The position numbers and the translations under genes are program-made. A model generated the notes under the pieces. That model searched no databases and was not told where the DNA came from. It was given only the letters and a program-made list of their open reading frames with translations. A DNA stretch of 52,399 nt from JBEKTY01 sp049515555 (GTDB lineage: Bacteria > Planctomycetota > Planctomycetia > Pirellulales > Thermoguttaceae). Numbering within the stretch: the stretch's first letter is position 1; every line of letters begins with the position of its first letter. Shown here in pieces: positions 1 to 8,523 of this stretch. The DNA lies in contig JBEKTY010000043.1 in assembly GCA_049515555.1 (NCBI GenBank), positions 1 to 52,399 of the forward strand, read 5' to 3'.

Positions 1-107
1 CTCCGACGGATTCGTTGCCTCCTCCGCCGCTTCGATTGCTACTGGGCAAGCGACCCTTCCCAGGCGGGACTTCCACCCGCTAAAATACACACGCATTCAC
101 GGCGCAC
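1..107 (-). ncRNA. Group II intron, 5' end (partial, runs off the window)
   Basis: Read on the minus strand from 107, the sequence opens with GTGCG, the conserved 5' start of group II introns. It soon reaches GCGGGTGGAAGTCCCGC, the GGTGGAAGTCC-type element typical of domain I of bacterial group II introns. A purine-rich stem region follows (GAAGCGGCGGAGGAGGCAACG). The intron-encoded protein and domains V/VI would lie beyond base 1. Identification rests on remembered consensus only. Confidence 0.5.
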
Positions 108-212
108 GGACATTCTACTTTTGCGAAAACAGCAAAGTAACGGCATCAAAGTTGACGATTATAGGCGATAAAGTAGAATGTCCCCTTTTGCCCTGTCCCC
201 TTTTGCCCCTCG
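108..212. repeat. Inverted repeat and short repeat directly beside the intron
   Basis: GGACATTCTACTTT (108-121) and its exact reverse complement (170-183) form 14-bp arms around 48 bp. A short tandem of CCCCTTTTGCCC/TGTCCCCTTTTGCCC follows to about 208. The inferred intron 5' boundary (107) is the base immediately outside the left arm. Confidence 0.75.
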
Positions 213-344
213 GGCGAAAGTGGTTTCCCGCGGTGGTCCTGCCGCTCCATAACCACGACTTGCCAGCAATGCCACCAGTTCGCTGAACTTCTCTTGCTCC
301 TCCGCCGTCAGCTCCAAGTCCTCGTTTCGAGCGTCCTTGCTCAT
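210..344 (-). pseudogene. Truncated small CDS (N-terminus only)
   Basis: An ATG at 344 (minus) is preceded by GGAAAGGAATTTGCG, a good ribosome binding site. It encodes MSKDARNEDLEL, then an acidic helix (LTAEEQEKFSELVALLASRGYG) and GPPRETTFA. At about 210 the reading frame runs into the CCCCTTTTGCCC repeats and loses coding character. The N-terminus resembles one I associate with planctomycete transposase-type proteins, but I cannot place it firmly. Read as the stump of a gene cut by a repeat or intron insertion. Confidence 0.45.
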
Positions 345-447
345 CGCAAATTCCTTTCCAAAGGTTCCAACTAGGGGGCGTGAACCGAGACAATTGAGTG
401 TTCGGATGTCCTTGCGATATCGTGGCATGTTGACCAACAAAGTCGAG

Positions 448-3069
448 ATGATGACGACAGGACTCGGCCGCGTGGCGGTGCTGGTGGTGGCGTTTTGCCT
501 ATGTCCTGGGGTGGCCGTGGCCGGGCCGCCGAAAGCTGCGCCCTTTCCGCCGCGTCATGCGGCCGGCTCGGCGGTCGGCGACTTGCTGATCGTTTCGGAG
601 GACGAGCCGTGGCTGGCGGCCGTGGCGGCCCCGGTGGCGGCCCGCTTGCAGCAGGCCGGCCGGGCGCCACTCCTGGTCGTCTTGTCCAGTCCGCCGACGC
701 ACGAGGCGGAGTGGCTTCTCGAGTTGGCCGCTCCGCGGCGGGCGATCGTGTTGGGCTCCGCGCCGGGAATGAAGCTGGGGGCCGGACTGGGCAAGCTCGT
801 GCCGGAGCAACTGCCCATGGGGCGCGAGCCCGCCGAGACAAGCCTTTGCGTGGCGAAACGCTTTTGGAAGCAATCCCGCCAGGTGGTGGCCGCACAGGCC
901 GACGATCCGGAGGCGGTGATCCTGGGCGGCTCGCTGGCGGCGGGCCTGGCGGTCCCGCTGCTGGTCGTCGAAGACGCCGCGGGCGGAACCGCCCTGGCCA
1001 ACGCCCTGACGGAGCTTCGGGTCGAGCGGGTGCTGGTGGCCACGAGCGACGTTTCGTCGGCCCCGGCCTGGGCCCATGCCCCGGGAGGCTCGGAAACGTT
1101 GGTGGGGCTCGCTAAGGGCCCGCAAGAAAACAACCTTTACAATTGTCCATCGGGTGGCACGTCCCTGAGCGGAGCGAAGGGCGTGGTTCGCGGGCCGTCC
1201 ACGCCCTTCGTTCCTCAGGGCGTGCCACCCAATTGTCAAACTTGTTCTTTCGCGGGCGTCCCGGCCGAGATCCTCACCCCGCGGCAGATCCACGAGCGGC
1301 TGATCGCCGCGCTGGGGGCCGCGGCGGTTCACAACATCGTGGTGGCGCGGGCCCCGGATCGCTCGGCCGGGCCGGGGCGGACCGCCTGGCTGGGCCCGTA
1401 CCTGGCCGCCGCCCGGGGCGCGCCGCTGGTTCTGTGCCGCAGCGGCAGTGCGGCCGAGGCCGAGGCCGCCGTGGCCCAACTGGTCGGCCGCGCGGGCCTT
1501 CGCCCGCGGACCGTTACGGTCCTGGCCGATTACGGCTCGATCGGCTACAACCTGGTCGAGCTGGAGGCCCCGCCGCCGCAGGGGCATTACGTGGTGAAGA
1601 CCGAGCCCTGCGTGCCGGCCCGCACCCAGCAGGCGGCGGCCGTGGGTGTGGGGCGGATTCCGCTGGAGTCGCTGGCCGATGCCTCGGTGCTCGTGGCCCG
1701 CGGCCTGTTGCGCGATCGCCTCCTGGTGGGCCGGCCGCTGCGGCTGTTGATGGTTTCCAACTCGGGCATTGTCCGCCGCCCCTTGCCGCTGTGCGAAACG
1801 ATCAGCCGCGTGACCGCGGCGGAGTTCAAGAACTGCGGATTCCGCGTGGACGAGTTCTACGGCACGCTGGCCGACAGCCCGGAGGTCCTGACGGCGGCCA
1901 AGTCGGCCAGCCTGATAATCTACGAAGGACACCTGGCATACCAGGACCTGATCGACGTACCGGCGGCGCACCGGGCGACGATGCCCGATCTTTACTTCGA
2001 CGAAGAGTTGGATCTGCTCGAGGACGGGCAGACGTTTCGCACCCGCGCCCCGGCCCTTTTAGAGGCCGGCGGGCCGGCGGAGTTGCCGGGCGCCCGCGCT
2101 GTCGGCGCTGCCGCTGCCGAGGCCGCCGACGCCGCGACTTGCCCCCTCGCCCCGCCCAGATCCAGCCGGCTTCAGGGCCCGATGCGCGGGCTGCCGATCG
2201 TGGTCTTGCAGAGCTGCGATTCGCTGGAAGAACCGGTGTTGTGGCGGATCGACGAGCTGGGCGGGGTGGCGGTGGTGGGCAGCGTTACGCCCATCCACAG
2301 CGGCTCGGGCAGTGCCCTGGTGCAGGCGGCCGTCGACGCCGTGCTGTACGGCGGCTGCACCTTGGGCGAGGCCATCCGCGACGCCCAGAACTACTTGCTC
2401 TGCCTGGAGGATCTCAAGGGCCGGCGGGGGTACAAGGAGCAGGCCAAGGGGCAGCGGGTGGCCCTGAGTTTCCGGTTGTGGGGCGATCCGGAGGTGTGCG
2501 TGCTGCCGGGTGTGGCGGGCCGGCCGGCCCACGCACCGGTGGCCATCGCCTGGACCGGCCCGGATACGCTGGCCATCCGCGTCCCTGACGAGCGGCTGCC
2601 CGAGTGCCGCAGCGACAAGTACGTGGCGCACATGTTCCCGGGGAGCCAGGCGGCGGGAATGGTCCGGCGGGAAGGCGACGCGCTCAGGCGGCTGGCGCCG
2701 GTGTATTTCTTCCGCGTGCCGCTGCCGCAGAAACTCCCCTCTCCCGCGTGCCGCAGCGGCACGATTGGGAGATGGGCAGGGGGTGAGGGCAATGGCATCG
2801 GTGAGACGCTGAGAACCGCCGATCCCGCGTCGAACAGCCCTCACCCTAGCCCTCTCCCGGAGGGCGAGGGGACTTCCTTGACGCAGCCGGCCGAGGTCAC
2901 GCTGGAGCCCGTCGGCGGCGAGTCCAAGCGCGCCAGTTGCCGCATCGACCCGGCCGGGCAGTGGCTGTACGTGGTCTATTATCCCGAGCAGGAGAAGCCG
3001 GGCGAGTCGATCGTGTTGCGGCTGGTCGCCGGCCGCGGGGCCCAGCGGTCGGGGAGGACGCCCGAGTGA
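448..3069 (+). CDS. Clan CD (gingipain C25-like) cysteine peptidase-like secreted protein
   Basis: About 873 aa. The frame is open from 337, but the MMTTGLGR start at 448 gives a clean signal peptide (hydrophobic core VAVLVVAFCLCPGVAVA, then GPPKAA). The C-terminal half resembles the gingipain fold: a His in IIYEGHLA (about H495), a Cys in VVLQSCDSLEEP (about C590), then GGVAVVGSVTPIHSGSGSA and GGCTLGEAIRDAQNYLL. The His-Cys order matches clan CD, but the pair is further apart than in gingipains. Two repeats interrupt the frame without breaking it (1118-1257 and 2734-2873). The last base pairs overlap the next gene as GTGA, so translation is probably coupled. Activity is unproven; it could be a degenerate C25-like domain. 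Confidence 0.65.
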   Translation: MMTTGLGRVAVLVVAFCLCPGVAVAGPPKAAPFPPRHAAGSAVGDLLIVSEDEPWLAAVAAPVAARLQQAGRAPLLVVLSSPPTHEAEWLLELAAPRRAIVLGSAPGMKLGAGLGKLVPEQLPMGREPAETSLCVAKRFWKQSRQVVAAQADDPEAVILGGSLAAGLAVPLLVVEDAAGGTALANALTELRVERVLVATSDVSSAPAWAHAPGGSETLVGLAKGPQENNLYNCPSGGTSLSGAKGVVRGPSTPFVPQGVPPNCQTCSFAGVPAEILTPRQIHERLIAALGAAAVHNIVVARAPDRSAGPGRTAWLGPYLAAARGAPLVLCRSGSAAEAEAAVAQLVGRAGLRPRTVTVLADYGSIGYNLVELEAPPPQGHYVVKTEPCVPARTQQAAAVGVGRIPLESLADASVLVARGLLRDRLLVGRPLRLLMVSNSGIVRRPLPLCETISRVTAAEFKNCGFRVDEFYGTLADSPEVLTAAKSASLIIYEGHLAYQDLIDVPAAHRATMPDLYFDEELDLLEDGQTFRTRAPALLEAGGPAELPGARAVGAAAAEAADAATCPLAPPRSSRLQGPMRGLPIVVLQSCDSLEEPVLWRIDELGGVAVVGSVTPIHSGSGSALVQAAVDAVLYGGCTLGEAIRDAQNYLLCLEDLKGRRGYKEQAKGQRVALSFRLWGDPEVCVLPGVAGRPAHAPVAIAWTGPDTLAIRVPDERLPECRSDKYVAHMFPGSQAAGMVRREGDALRRLAPVYFFRVPLPQKLPSPACRSGTIGRWAGGEGNGIGETLRTADPASNSPHPSPLPEGEGTSLTQPAEVTLEPVGGESKRASCRIDPAGQWLYVVYYPEQEKPGESIVLRLVAGRGAQRSGRTPE
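1118..1257. repeat. Palindromic repeat family A, copy 1 (inside a CDS)
   Basis: The core 1152-1230 begins GGGTGGCACG and ends CGTGCCACCC, with inner arms GAAGGGCGTGG and CCACGCCCTTCG. Weaker symmetry continues outward, from GCCCGC (1118) to GCGGGC (1257). AATTGTC flanks the core directly at 1141-1147 and 1231-1237. The gene stays open through it and encodes a low-complexity insert (GGTSLSGAKGV...STPFVPQGVPP). Confidence 0.85.
2734..2873. repeat. Palindromic repeat family D, copy 1 (inside a CDS)
   Basis: CTCCCCTCTCCC at the left and CCCTCACCCTAGCCCTCTCCC...GGAGGGCGAGGGGA at the right. The host gene reads through as SPHPSPLPEGEG, a peptide characteristic of this repeat being translated. Two more copies lie at 31352-31434 and 35949-36066. 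Confidence 0.75.
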
Positions 3070-4655
3070 CCGCTCGAGGAGCCGCGTCGCAGGTAGTGCT
3101 CGTGCTGCTGGTCGTCGGGGCGGCCTGCGTTACGGTGCGCACCAGTTACCGGCAGCGGGCGCCGCTGTTCTACGCGGGCGACAGCATGTGGCGGCTGAGC
3201 TACACGGCCGCTTTCCACGCCCGGGTGTCGGGGGCGCAGTTGCGCGCGGCCCTGCCGGAGAACACCCGCTACGGCCACGTCTTGGCCCACCTGGTGGCGG
3301 ACTCGGGCCTGGAGACCGTGCGACACCGGATGCGCGACGCCGCCGAGAAGCACGACATTACGGCCAAGGCCCCCAAACCGGGCCAGTACGAGTTCCGGGC
3401 CCAGTTCGACATCCACCTCAGCCTGCGGGGCGGCTTGCGGCCGGAGCAGGTCGAGTCGGCCCCCGGCGTGGAAGACCGGGCCCGATACCTCAGCAACGAG
3501 AAAGACATCCAGGTGAACCACCCGGCGGTGGCCGCGGCCCTGAAGCCGCTCGTCGAGGGCCAGGCGACGCAGGAGGAGGTGGTCGAGCGGCTGTTCTATC
3601 ACTGCCTGGCCGACATCGTGCCCGGGGGCGACGACGCCCCGCAGGACGCGGCCGGGGCGCTGGCCAAGGGGGTGGCCTCGCCTTTGGGCCGTGCGCGGGC
3701 CCTGGTGGCCCTGTGCCGGGCCCGCAAGTTCCCCGCCCGGCTCGTTACCGGCTTCCAAATGACCCGCTCGCAAGTCAAGCTCGGCAACGACGTCCGCCCG
3801 CACACCTGGGTGGAAGTGCTGGTGGAAGACCGCTGGGAATCGTACGACCCGGAGAACGGCTTTTCCCGCGCCATGCCTTCCTACTTCGTGCCCGTGCGGC
3901 GCGAGAACCCCGATATTATTCGCGTCTTCGGGGCCTCGGACCTGGTGGCCCGCTACTCGATTACCCCACTGCCGCTGCCCGCCGGGGCCATCGACCCGGC
4001 GCACCGCCAGCCGCTGGACATCCTGAATCTGACGCACCTGCCCTTCAGTTTGCACGAGCCGATGGAGATCCTCCTGCTGCTGCCGCTGGGGGCCCTGGTC
4101 ACGGCCGTCATCCGCACCATCGTCGGCATCCGCACCTTCGGCACCTTCACCCCCACCCTGCTGGCCTTGGCCTTCGTGTACTGCGACTGGCGCACCGGGC
4201 TGCTGGTCTTCTTCGCCGTGCTGCTCTTGGGATTGACCAGCCGCAGCCTGTTGGACCGCCTGAAGCTGCTGTTGGTCCCGCGACTGGGCATCATCCTGAC
4301 ACTGGTCGTACTGCTGATGGTCTTCAGCGTCTCGATGCTGAATTACTTCCGCTGGACGCCTAGCGCCCAGACCGTCCTGCTGCCGATGGTCATCCTGACG
4401 AACCTCGTCGAGCGCTTCTACGTGACCACCGAAGAGGACAACCTGCATTTCGCCTTGCAACTGCTGGCGGCGACCATGGCCGTGGCCTTTGTCGTCTATC
4501 TGCTGTTGCGCTGGAAAGCGGTGGGCGAGGTGCTCCTGGTTTACCCCGAGCTGCACTGCTTCACGGTGGCGGGCTTGATTCTGATCGGCCGCTACACGGG
4601 CTACCGCTGGACGGAGCTGGCGCGGTTCCACGACCTGGCGCTGCCCAAGGAGTAG
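3066..4655 (+). CDS. Inactive transglutaminase fused to a 7TM domain
   Basis: 529 aa from a GTG at 3066 that overlaps the preceding stop (GTGA). One N-terminal membrane anchor (QVVLVLLVVGAACVTV) precedes an extracytoplasmic region. A transglutaminase-like core follows: ARALVALCRARKFPARLVTGF, PHTWVEVLVEDRWESYDPENG. The His (HTW) and Asp (YDP) positions are present, but the nucleophile position before ARALVAL reads ASPLGR without Cys, so the fold is probably inactive. From about residue 330 there are six or seven hydrophobic helices. The pairing with a RimK-related ATP-grasp ligase immediately downstream is a known conserved neighbourhood for this family, which supports the call. The substrate is unknown. 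Confidence 0.82.
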   Translation: MTARGAASQVVLVLLVVGAACVTVRTSYRQRAPLFYAGDSMWRLSYTAAFHARVSGAQLRAALPENTRYGHVLAHLVADSGLETVRHRMRDAAEKHDITAKAPKPGQYEFRAQFDIHLSLRGGLRPEQVESAPGVEDRARYLSNEKDIQVNHPAVAAALKPLVEGQATQEEVVERLFYHCLADIVPGGDDAPQDAAGALAKGVASPLGRARALVALCRARKFPARLVTGFQMTRSQVKLGNDVRPHTWVEVLVEDRWESYDPENGFSRAMPSYFVPVRRENPDIIRVFGASDLVARYSITPLPLPAGAIDPAHRQPLDILNLTHLPFSLHEPMEILLLLPLGALVTAVIRTIVGIRTFGTFTPTLLALAFVYCDWRTGLLVFFAVLLLGLTSRSLLDRLKLLLVPRLGIILTLVVLLMVFSVSMLNYFRWTPSAQTVLLPMVILTNLVERFYVTTEEDNLHFALQLLAATMAVAFVVYLLLRWKAVGEVLLVYPELHCFTVAGLILIGRYTGYRWTELARFHDLALPKE

Positions 4656-4658
4656 CGC

Positions 4659-5624
4659 ATGGCAACGCGCGTCCCCCGGCGATTTTGGGCCTGGCCCGCC
4701 GAGCTGCGGCGGCAAGGCATCCTGGGCATCAACCGGCGCAACGGGGGCTTCATCCTGCCCAACAACCCGCGGGCCCGCTATCCCCGCGTCGACGAGAAGC
4801 ACCTCACCAAGCGGATCTGCCAGGGCCGGCAGATCCCCGTGCCGGAGACCTACGCCCTGGTCGAGCGGCACGGCGACGTGCGGCGGTTCCTGGAGCTCAT
4901 CGGCGGCCGGCAGGAGTTCGTGGTCAAGCCGGGGGCCGGCAGCGAAGGCCGGGGGATCATGGTCATCGCCCGCCACGACGGCGCCGCCTTCCATACCTCC
5001 AGCGGCGAATGCTTCAGCTTCGCCGACATGACCTATCACCTGGCGGCGATCCTGGCCGGCCTGTACTCGCTGGGCGGGCAGCCCGACCGCGCGATCATCG
5101 AACGCCGCGTGGTCCGTCACCCGGCCTTCGAGCAGGTGGCCGTCGACGGCACGCCCGACGTCCGCGTCATCCTCTATCGCTGCGTGCCGGTAATGGCCAT
5201 GATCCGCCTGCCCACCCGGGCCTCCCGCGGCCGGGCCAACCTGCACCAAGGCGCGGCGGGGGCCGGCATCCACCTCACGAGCGGCCGGACCATGGGCGGG
5301 GTGTGCATGGACCGGGCAATCGCCGAGCACCCCGATACCGGCCGCTCGATCCAGGACCTCGAGATCCCCGCCTGGCTCGAACTCCTGGCGGCCTCGATGA
5401 AACTGGCCGACGCCCTGGAACTGGGTTACATCGGCGTCGACTTCGTGCTCGACGCCGCGCTGGGGCCCGTCGTCCTGGAGGCCAACGCCCGGCCGGGCTT
5501 GAATATCCAGGTCGCCAATCGCCGCGGCCTGCTGCCGCGGCTGGCGCTGGTCGACGCCCAGCCGCCGGCCATGCTCCAGGGCGGCCGCCGCGGCGAGCTG
5601 CTCGCCGCCCTGGCCGAGCTGTAG
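4659..5624 (+). CDS. RimK-related alpha-L-glutamate ligase-like ATP-grasp protein
   Basis: 321 aa, starting 3 bp after the stop of the 7TM gene, so the same operon. The N-terminus (LRRQGILGINRRNGGFILPNNPRARYPRVDEKH) is typical of the RimK-related ligase family. ATP-grasp signatures are FVVKPGAGSEGRGIMVI (glycine-rich loop) and VVLEANARPGLNIQVANRRGL (metal-binding Glu/Asn). This family is predicted to form an amide or peptide bond using ATP; the true substrate is not established. Length is normal for the family and the sequence appears intact. Together with the transglutaminase/7TM and clan CD proteins it forms a putative peptide-modification unit at the membrane. Confidence 0.85.
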   Translation: MATRVPRRFWAWPAELRRQGILGINRRNGGFILPNNPRARYPRVDEKHLTKRICQGRQIPVPETYALVERHGDVRRFLELIGGRQEFVVKPGAGSEGRGIMVIARHDGAAFHTSSGECFSFADMTYHLAAILAGLYSLGGQPDRAIIERRVVRHPAFEQVAVDGTPDVRVILYRCVPVMAMIRLPTRASRGRANLHQGAAGAGIHLTSGRTMGGVCMDRAIAEHPDTGRSIQDLEIPAWLELLAASMKLADALELGYIGVDFVLDAALGPVVLEANARPGLNIQVANRRGLLPRLALVDAQPPAMLQGGRRGELLAALAEL

Positions 5625-5625
5625 G

Positions 5626-6666
5626 TCACCGGCTGTCGCACGAGCAGGGGTCCTCGACCGACTCGCGGCCGGCGGCGGCCGGCCGGCTGGCGTCGCCCGC
5701 CCCCCCGGCCCGCTCGCGCCGACTACGCAGGCCGAGCCGGATCTCGTACAAACCCAAGAGCACCGCCGCGACCAGCAGCGGCCCGATGTAGTAGATCGCC
5801 CGGAACAGCAGCCACGAGGCGATCACGTCGCTGCGCACGGCCCGATCGGGAATGATCGTCAGCAGCACGGCCTCCATCACGCCATAGCCGCCCGGCACGT
5901 GGGTCAACACCCCCACCACAAACATGAACATGTAGATACTCAGCACGTTCCAATAGGTACTGTGCTCGGTTGCGGGCCAGAGCGTGTAGAGCACGGCGGC
6001 CACCAGTAGTAAGTCGGCCGAGGCGATGAGCACCTGGCAGACCGTAAGCTTGAAGGGCGGGACCGGCAGCGTCCAGCGGAAGAGTTTTACCGAGCCGCGG
6101 TGCAGGGCGCTCAGGCCGATGTACAGCAGCGCGATGCTCAGCAGGATCACGCCCAGCGGCCGCGTGTCGGAAAATGGCAGCCACCAGCAGCGCAGATCGG
6201 GCGGCATCTCCAGCGGGGTCACGATGAACACCACCCCCGCCAGTGCAAACAAGCCGAACCAAAACGTCAGCGCCAGGATCACCAGCAGTTGCACGATCTT
6301 CATCGTCGGCACGCCCCAGGCCGAATACAGCCGGTAGCGGACCGACGAGCCCGCGAAGGTCGAGCTGAAATTGTAGCCGCAGGTGTAGGCGGTGAACGAG
6401 GCCAGGGCCACCCGCCGCAGCGGCAGCGACTCGCCCACGTAGCGCACCGCCAGCAGGTCGTAGCCCACCAGCACAGTGTAGTTCACCACCGTCAGCCCGA
6501 CGGCCAACACGATCGCCAGGGGCTTGTTTGCGACGAGGTCGCGGAGGCGATCGACGATCTGCTGAAGCTCCTTGGCCGTCAACTGCGTGTAGAGCAGCCA
6601 GACCGCGCCGCAGAAGATCAGGAGCACCAGGGCCGGCCCGAGCAAATGAAGCGGGCTTCTTTTCAT
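5626..6666 (-). CDS. YbhN/UPF0104-type multi-pass membrane protein
   Basis: 346 aa from the ATG at 6666 (a TTG at 6669 is also possible), about eight hydrophobic segments. Features of the lysylphosphatidylglycerol-synthase transmembrane / UPF0104 family are visible: ASFTAYTCGYNFSSTFAGSSVRYRLY in the middle and LTHVPGGYGVMEAVLLTIIP near the C-terminus. Members are thought to act on or flip lipids in the inner membrane; the substrate is unknown here. It converges on the ATP-grasp gene with a single base between the stops, leaving no room for a separate terminator. A good promoter sits upstream (6712-6739). Confidence 0.82.
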   Translation of the reverse strand: MKRSPLHLLGPALVLLIFCGAVWLLYTQLTAKELQQIVDRLRDLVANKPLAIVLAVGLTVVNYTVLVGYDLLAVRYVGESLPLRRVALASFTAYTCGYNFSSTFAGSSVRYRLYSAWGVPTMKIVQLLVILALTFWFGLFALAGVVFIVTPLEMPPDLRCWWLPFSDTRPLGVILLSIALLYIGLSALHRGSVKLFRWTLPVPPFKLTVCQVLIASADLLLVAAVLYTLWPATEHSTYWNVLSIYMFMFVVGVLTHVPGGYGVMEAVLLTIIPDRAVRSDVIASWLLFRAIYYIGPLLVAAVLLGLYEIRLGLRSRRERAGGAGDASRPAAAGRESVEDPCSCDSR

Positions 6667-6711
6667 CAACGATCAACTCCGGCGCACTCGGCGACACCTT
6701 GCAAACCGCCC

Positions 6712-6739
6712 ATTATACCCCCCTTGCCGCTCCGGACAA
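6712..6739 (-). promoter_or_regulatory. Sigma-70-like promoter for the YbhN-type gene
   Basis: On the minus strand TTGTCC (6739-6734), 16 bp, then TATAAT (6717-6712), about 46 bp upstream of the ATG at 6666. Confidence 0.5.
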
Positions 6740-6746
6740 GGCCAAA

Positions 6747-6879
6747 GGGGAAGGCGGAAGGCGGAGGGCGGAAGGCGGAAATGGCCAGCGGCTATTGTCT
6801 CTCCGCCTTCCGCCTTCATCTTTCCGCCTTCATCCTTCATCCTTCATCCTTCCGCCTTCCGCCTTCATCCTTCATCCTT
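6747..6879. repeat. Heptamer arrays GGAAGGC (left) and CCGCCTT/CATCCTT (right)
   Basis: Left array (6747-6780) has units GGAAGGC/GGAGGGC on the plus strand. Right array (about 6801-6879) has CCGCCTT and CATCCTT units, the same motif class in inverted orientation. All units are 7 bp. The right array holds the stop codon of the gene at 6837-8513. A similar mix recurs at 33158-33252. Confidence 0.85.
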
Positions 6880-8513
6880 GCCGTCTTCCACGCCAGGGCA
6901 GCGGTGGGGCAGGCGGCCACGCATTGGGCCGCCGCATGGGTCAGCGCATCGCGAAGTGCGTGACCCAACGGCACGCCCACCCGCACGTCGAACCCGCGGC
7001 CGATGTAGGTCAGCCCCAGCGGCTCGCCCGCCGTCGCCGTGATCTGCACGCACAGGCCGCAGTCGATGCACTTGCCGGGCTCGAAGACCACGTCCGCGTG
7101 GCTCGTGTCCTGCTGGAAGCGCCGGCGCTCGGCCTTGTAGCGGCGGGGATCGGCGTCGTACATCGCGGCATACTTGCGGAGCTTGCAGGTGGCCAGCCCG
7201 CGGCAATCGCAGCGCAGGCAGCGGGCGGCCTGCCGGGCCGAGTCGGACGGAGACAGACCGCCTTCCACCTCGAGGCGGGGCGCATCGCCCGCGGCCGCGG
7301 CCAGCGCCGCCAACTCCTCGCCATCCATGCGGCCGATCCGCGTGCTGAACGGAGCGCTCTCCTCCTCGCGCTTTGCAGATCCGGCCAGGCCTCCGGCGGC
7401 CAGAAACTGATCCACGGCCCGCGCCGCTTCCTTCCCGTCGGCCAGGCTGCGAATGACCATGCCCCGATGACGGATGGCGTTGCCCACGGCGAACGTCGCC
7501 GGGTGGTTGGTCTGGAAGGTTCGCTTGGCGACTTGGATGCCGCCGGGCCCGCAGGCCAGTCCCCAGGCGCGGGCATGCTCGGCCGCGCCGCTGCCGCAGG
7601 CGATTACCACGGCCGCGAACTGCTCGTTGAGCTCGGCCAGCGCCACGTCGCGGCCGACCCGCCGGCCCAGCCGCAGCTCGATGCCCGATCCGATGCCCGG
7701 GCGGACAATCTGCTCGATTTCAGCGGCCAGTACGGCGGGGGGCAGTGTGTCGGCGGGCTCGTCGAGCAGCCGGCCGCCGAGTTGATCGTCTTCCTCGAAG
7801 ATCGTCGGGACGTGGCCCAACTGCGCGAGATAATAGGCGGCGGCCAGGCCGGCCGGCCCGCCGCCTACGATGGCCACCCGCCGGCCGATGGCGGTTTGCG
7901 TGGCACGTCGCTGGGGAACGAAGGGCGTGGCGGGCCTTGAAAGCACGCCCTTCGCTGCGCTCAGGGACGTGCCACCCGCCAGGTCCAGGGCCGCGTCGCC
8001 CAGGAACCGCTCGATCTGGCGGATGGTCACCGCGCCGTCGATCTCGTGCCGGCGGCAGGCTTTTTCGCAGGGGGCGGGGCAGACGCGGCCCACCACGGCC
8101 GGCATGGCAATGTCGGCCTTCAGCGTGGCCACGGCGCCGGCCAGATCGCCTTCGGCCACCTGGCGCAGCATCTGCGGAATGTCCATCCGCGCCGGGCAGC
8201 CGTACCAGCAGGGCGCCAGGCAATCGCCCAAGTGATCGCTCAAGAGCAGCTCCAGCGCGGTCCGCCGCGCCTGGCGGACCTCGTCGGTCTGGCTCTCGAC
8301 CTCCAGGCCCTCGCTGGCCGCCGTGGCGCAGGCCGGAAGGAGCCGCTCCTCGCGGCCGAGCTTGACCAGGCACGCCAGGCAGGAGGTGGAAGCCTCGCAG
8401 CCCTCGGCGAAACACAGCGCGGGAATGTCGATCCCCAACTGCCGGGCGGCGTCCAGGATGGTGGCCCCGGCGGGCACCTCGACCTCGCGGTTGTCGATCC
8501 TTAGTCGCGGCAT
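6837..8513 (-). CDS. 2Fe-2S/4Fe-4S FAD oxidoreductase subunit (GltD-like, shortened)
   Basis: 558 aa from MPRLRIDN at 8513. Order of parts: 2Fe-2S ferredoxin (about 1-75; cysteines in ALCFAEGCEASTSCLAC); a helical 4Fe-4S region of the glutamate-synthase small-subunit type (CLAPCWYGCPA, CPAPCEKACRR, about 95-165); an in-frame palindromic insert (GGTSLSAAKGV..., about 180-205); an FAD-binding loop VAIVGGGPAGLAAAYYL; a short C-terminal half with TFAVGNAIRHRGMV; a cysteine cluster CLRCDCRGLATC; and a ferredoxin-like end (CIDCGLC, CVAACPT). The second Rossmann loop (GGGNxAxD type) for NAD(P) in GltD proteins was not found. The C-terminus KDEGGRRKDEG is translated heptamer repeat. It starts 10 bp after the NuoEF fusion and is likely its partner. 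Confidence 0.78.
   Translation of the reverse strand: MPRLRIDNREVEVPAGATILDAARQLGIDIPALCFAEGCEASTSCLACLVKLGREERLLPACATAASEGLEVESQTDEVRQARRTALELLLSDHLGDCLAPCWYGCPARMDIPQMLRQVAEGDLAGAVATLKADIAMPAVVGRVCPAPCEKACRRHEIDGAVTIRQIERFLGDAALDLAGGTSLSAAKGVLSRPATPFVPQRRATQTAIGRRVAIVGGGPAGLAAAYYLAQLGHVPTIFEEDDQLGGRLLDEPADTLPPAVLAAEIEQIVRPGIGSGIELRLGRRVGRDVALAELNEQFAAVVIACGSGAAEHARAWGLACGPGGIQVAKRTFQTNHPATFAVGNAIRHRGMVIRSLADGKEAARAVDQFLAAGGLAGSAKREEESAPFSTRIGRMDGEELAALAAAAGDAPRLEVEGGLSPSDSARQAARCLRCDCRGLATCKLRKYAAMYDADPRRYKAERRRFQQDTSHADVVFEPGKCIDCGLCVQITATAGEPLGLTYIGRGFDVRVGVPLGHALRDALTHAAAQCVAACPTAALAWKTARMKDEGGRRKDEG
7900..7977. repeat. Palindromic repeat family A, copy 2 (inside a CDS)
   Basis: GTGGCACG...CGTGCCACCC ends with inner arms GAAGGGCGTGG and CACGCCCTTCG. 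It lies in frame in the ferredoxin/FAD gene, encoding GGTSLSAAKGV...ATPFVPQRRATQ. The peptide is nearly the same as that of copy 1, so the insert sits in the same strand orientation and frame relative to the host gene. Confidence 0.85.
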
Positions 8514-8523
8514 GTTTGTTTTC

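Noticed and set aside
499..2588. Long opposing and frame-shifted open frames across the C25-like gene
   Set aside because: High-GC shadow frames rich in Arg, Gly and Pro.
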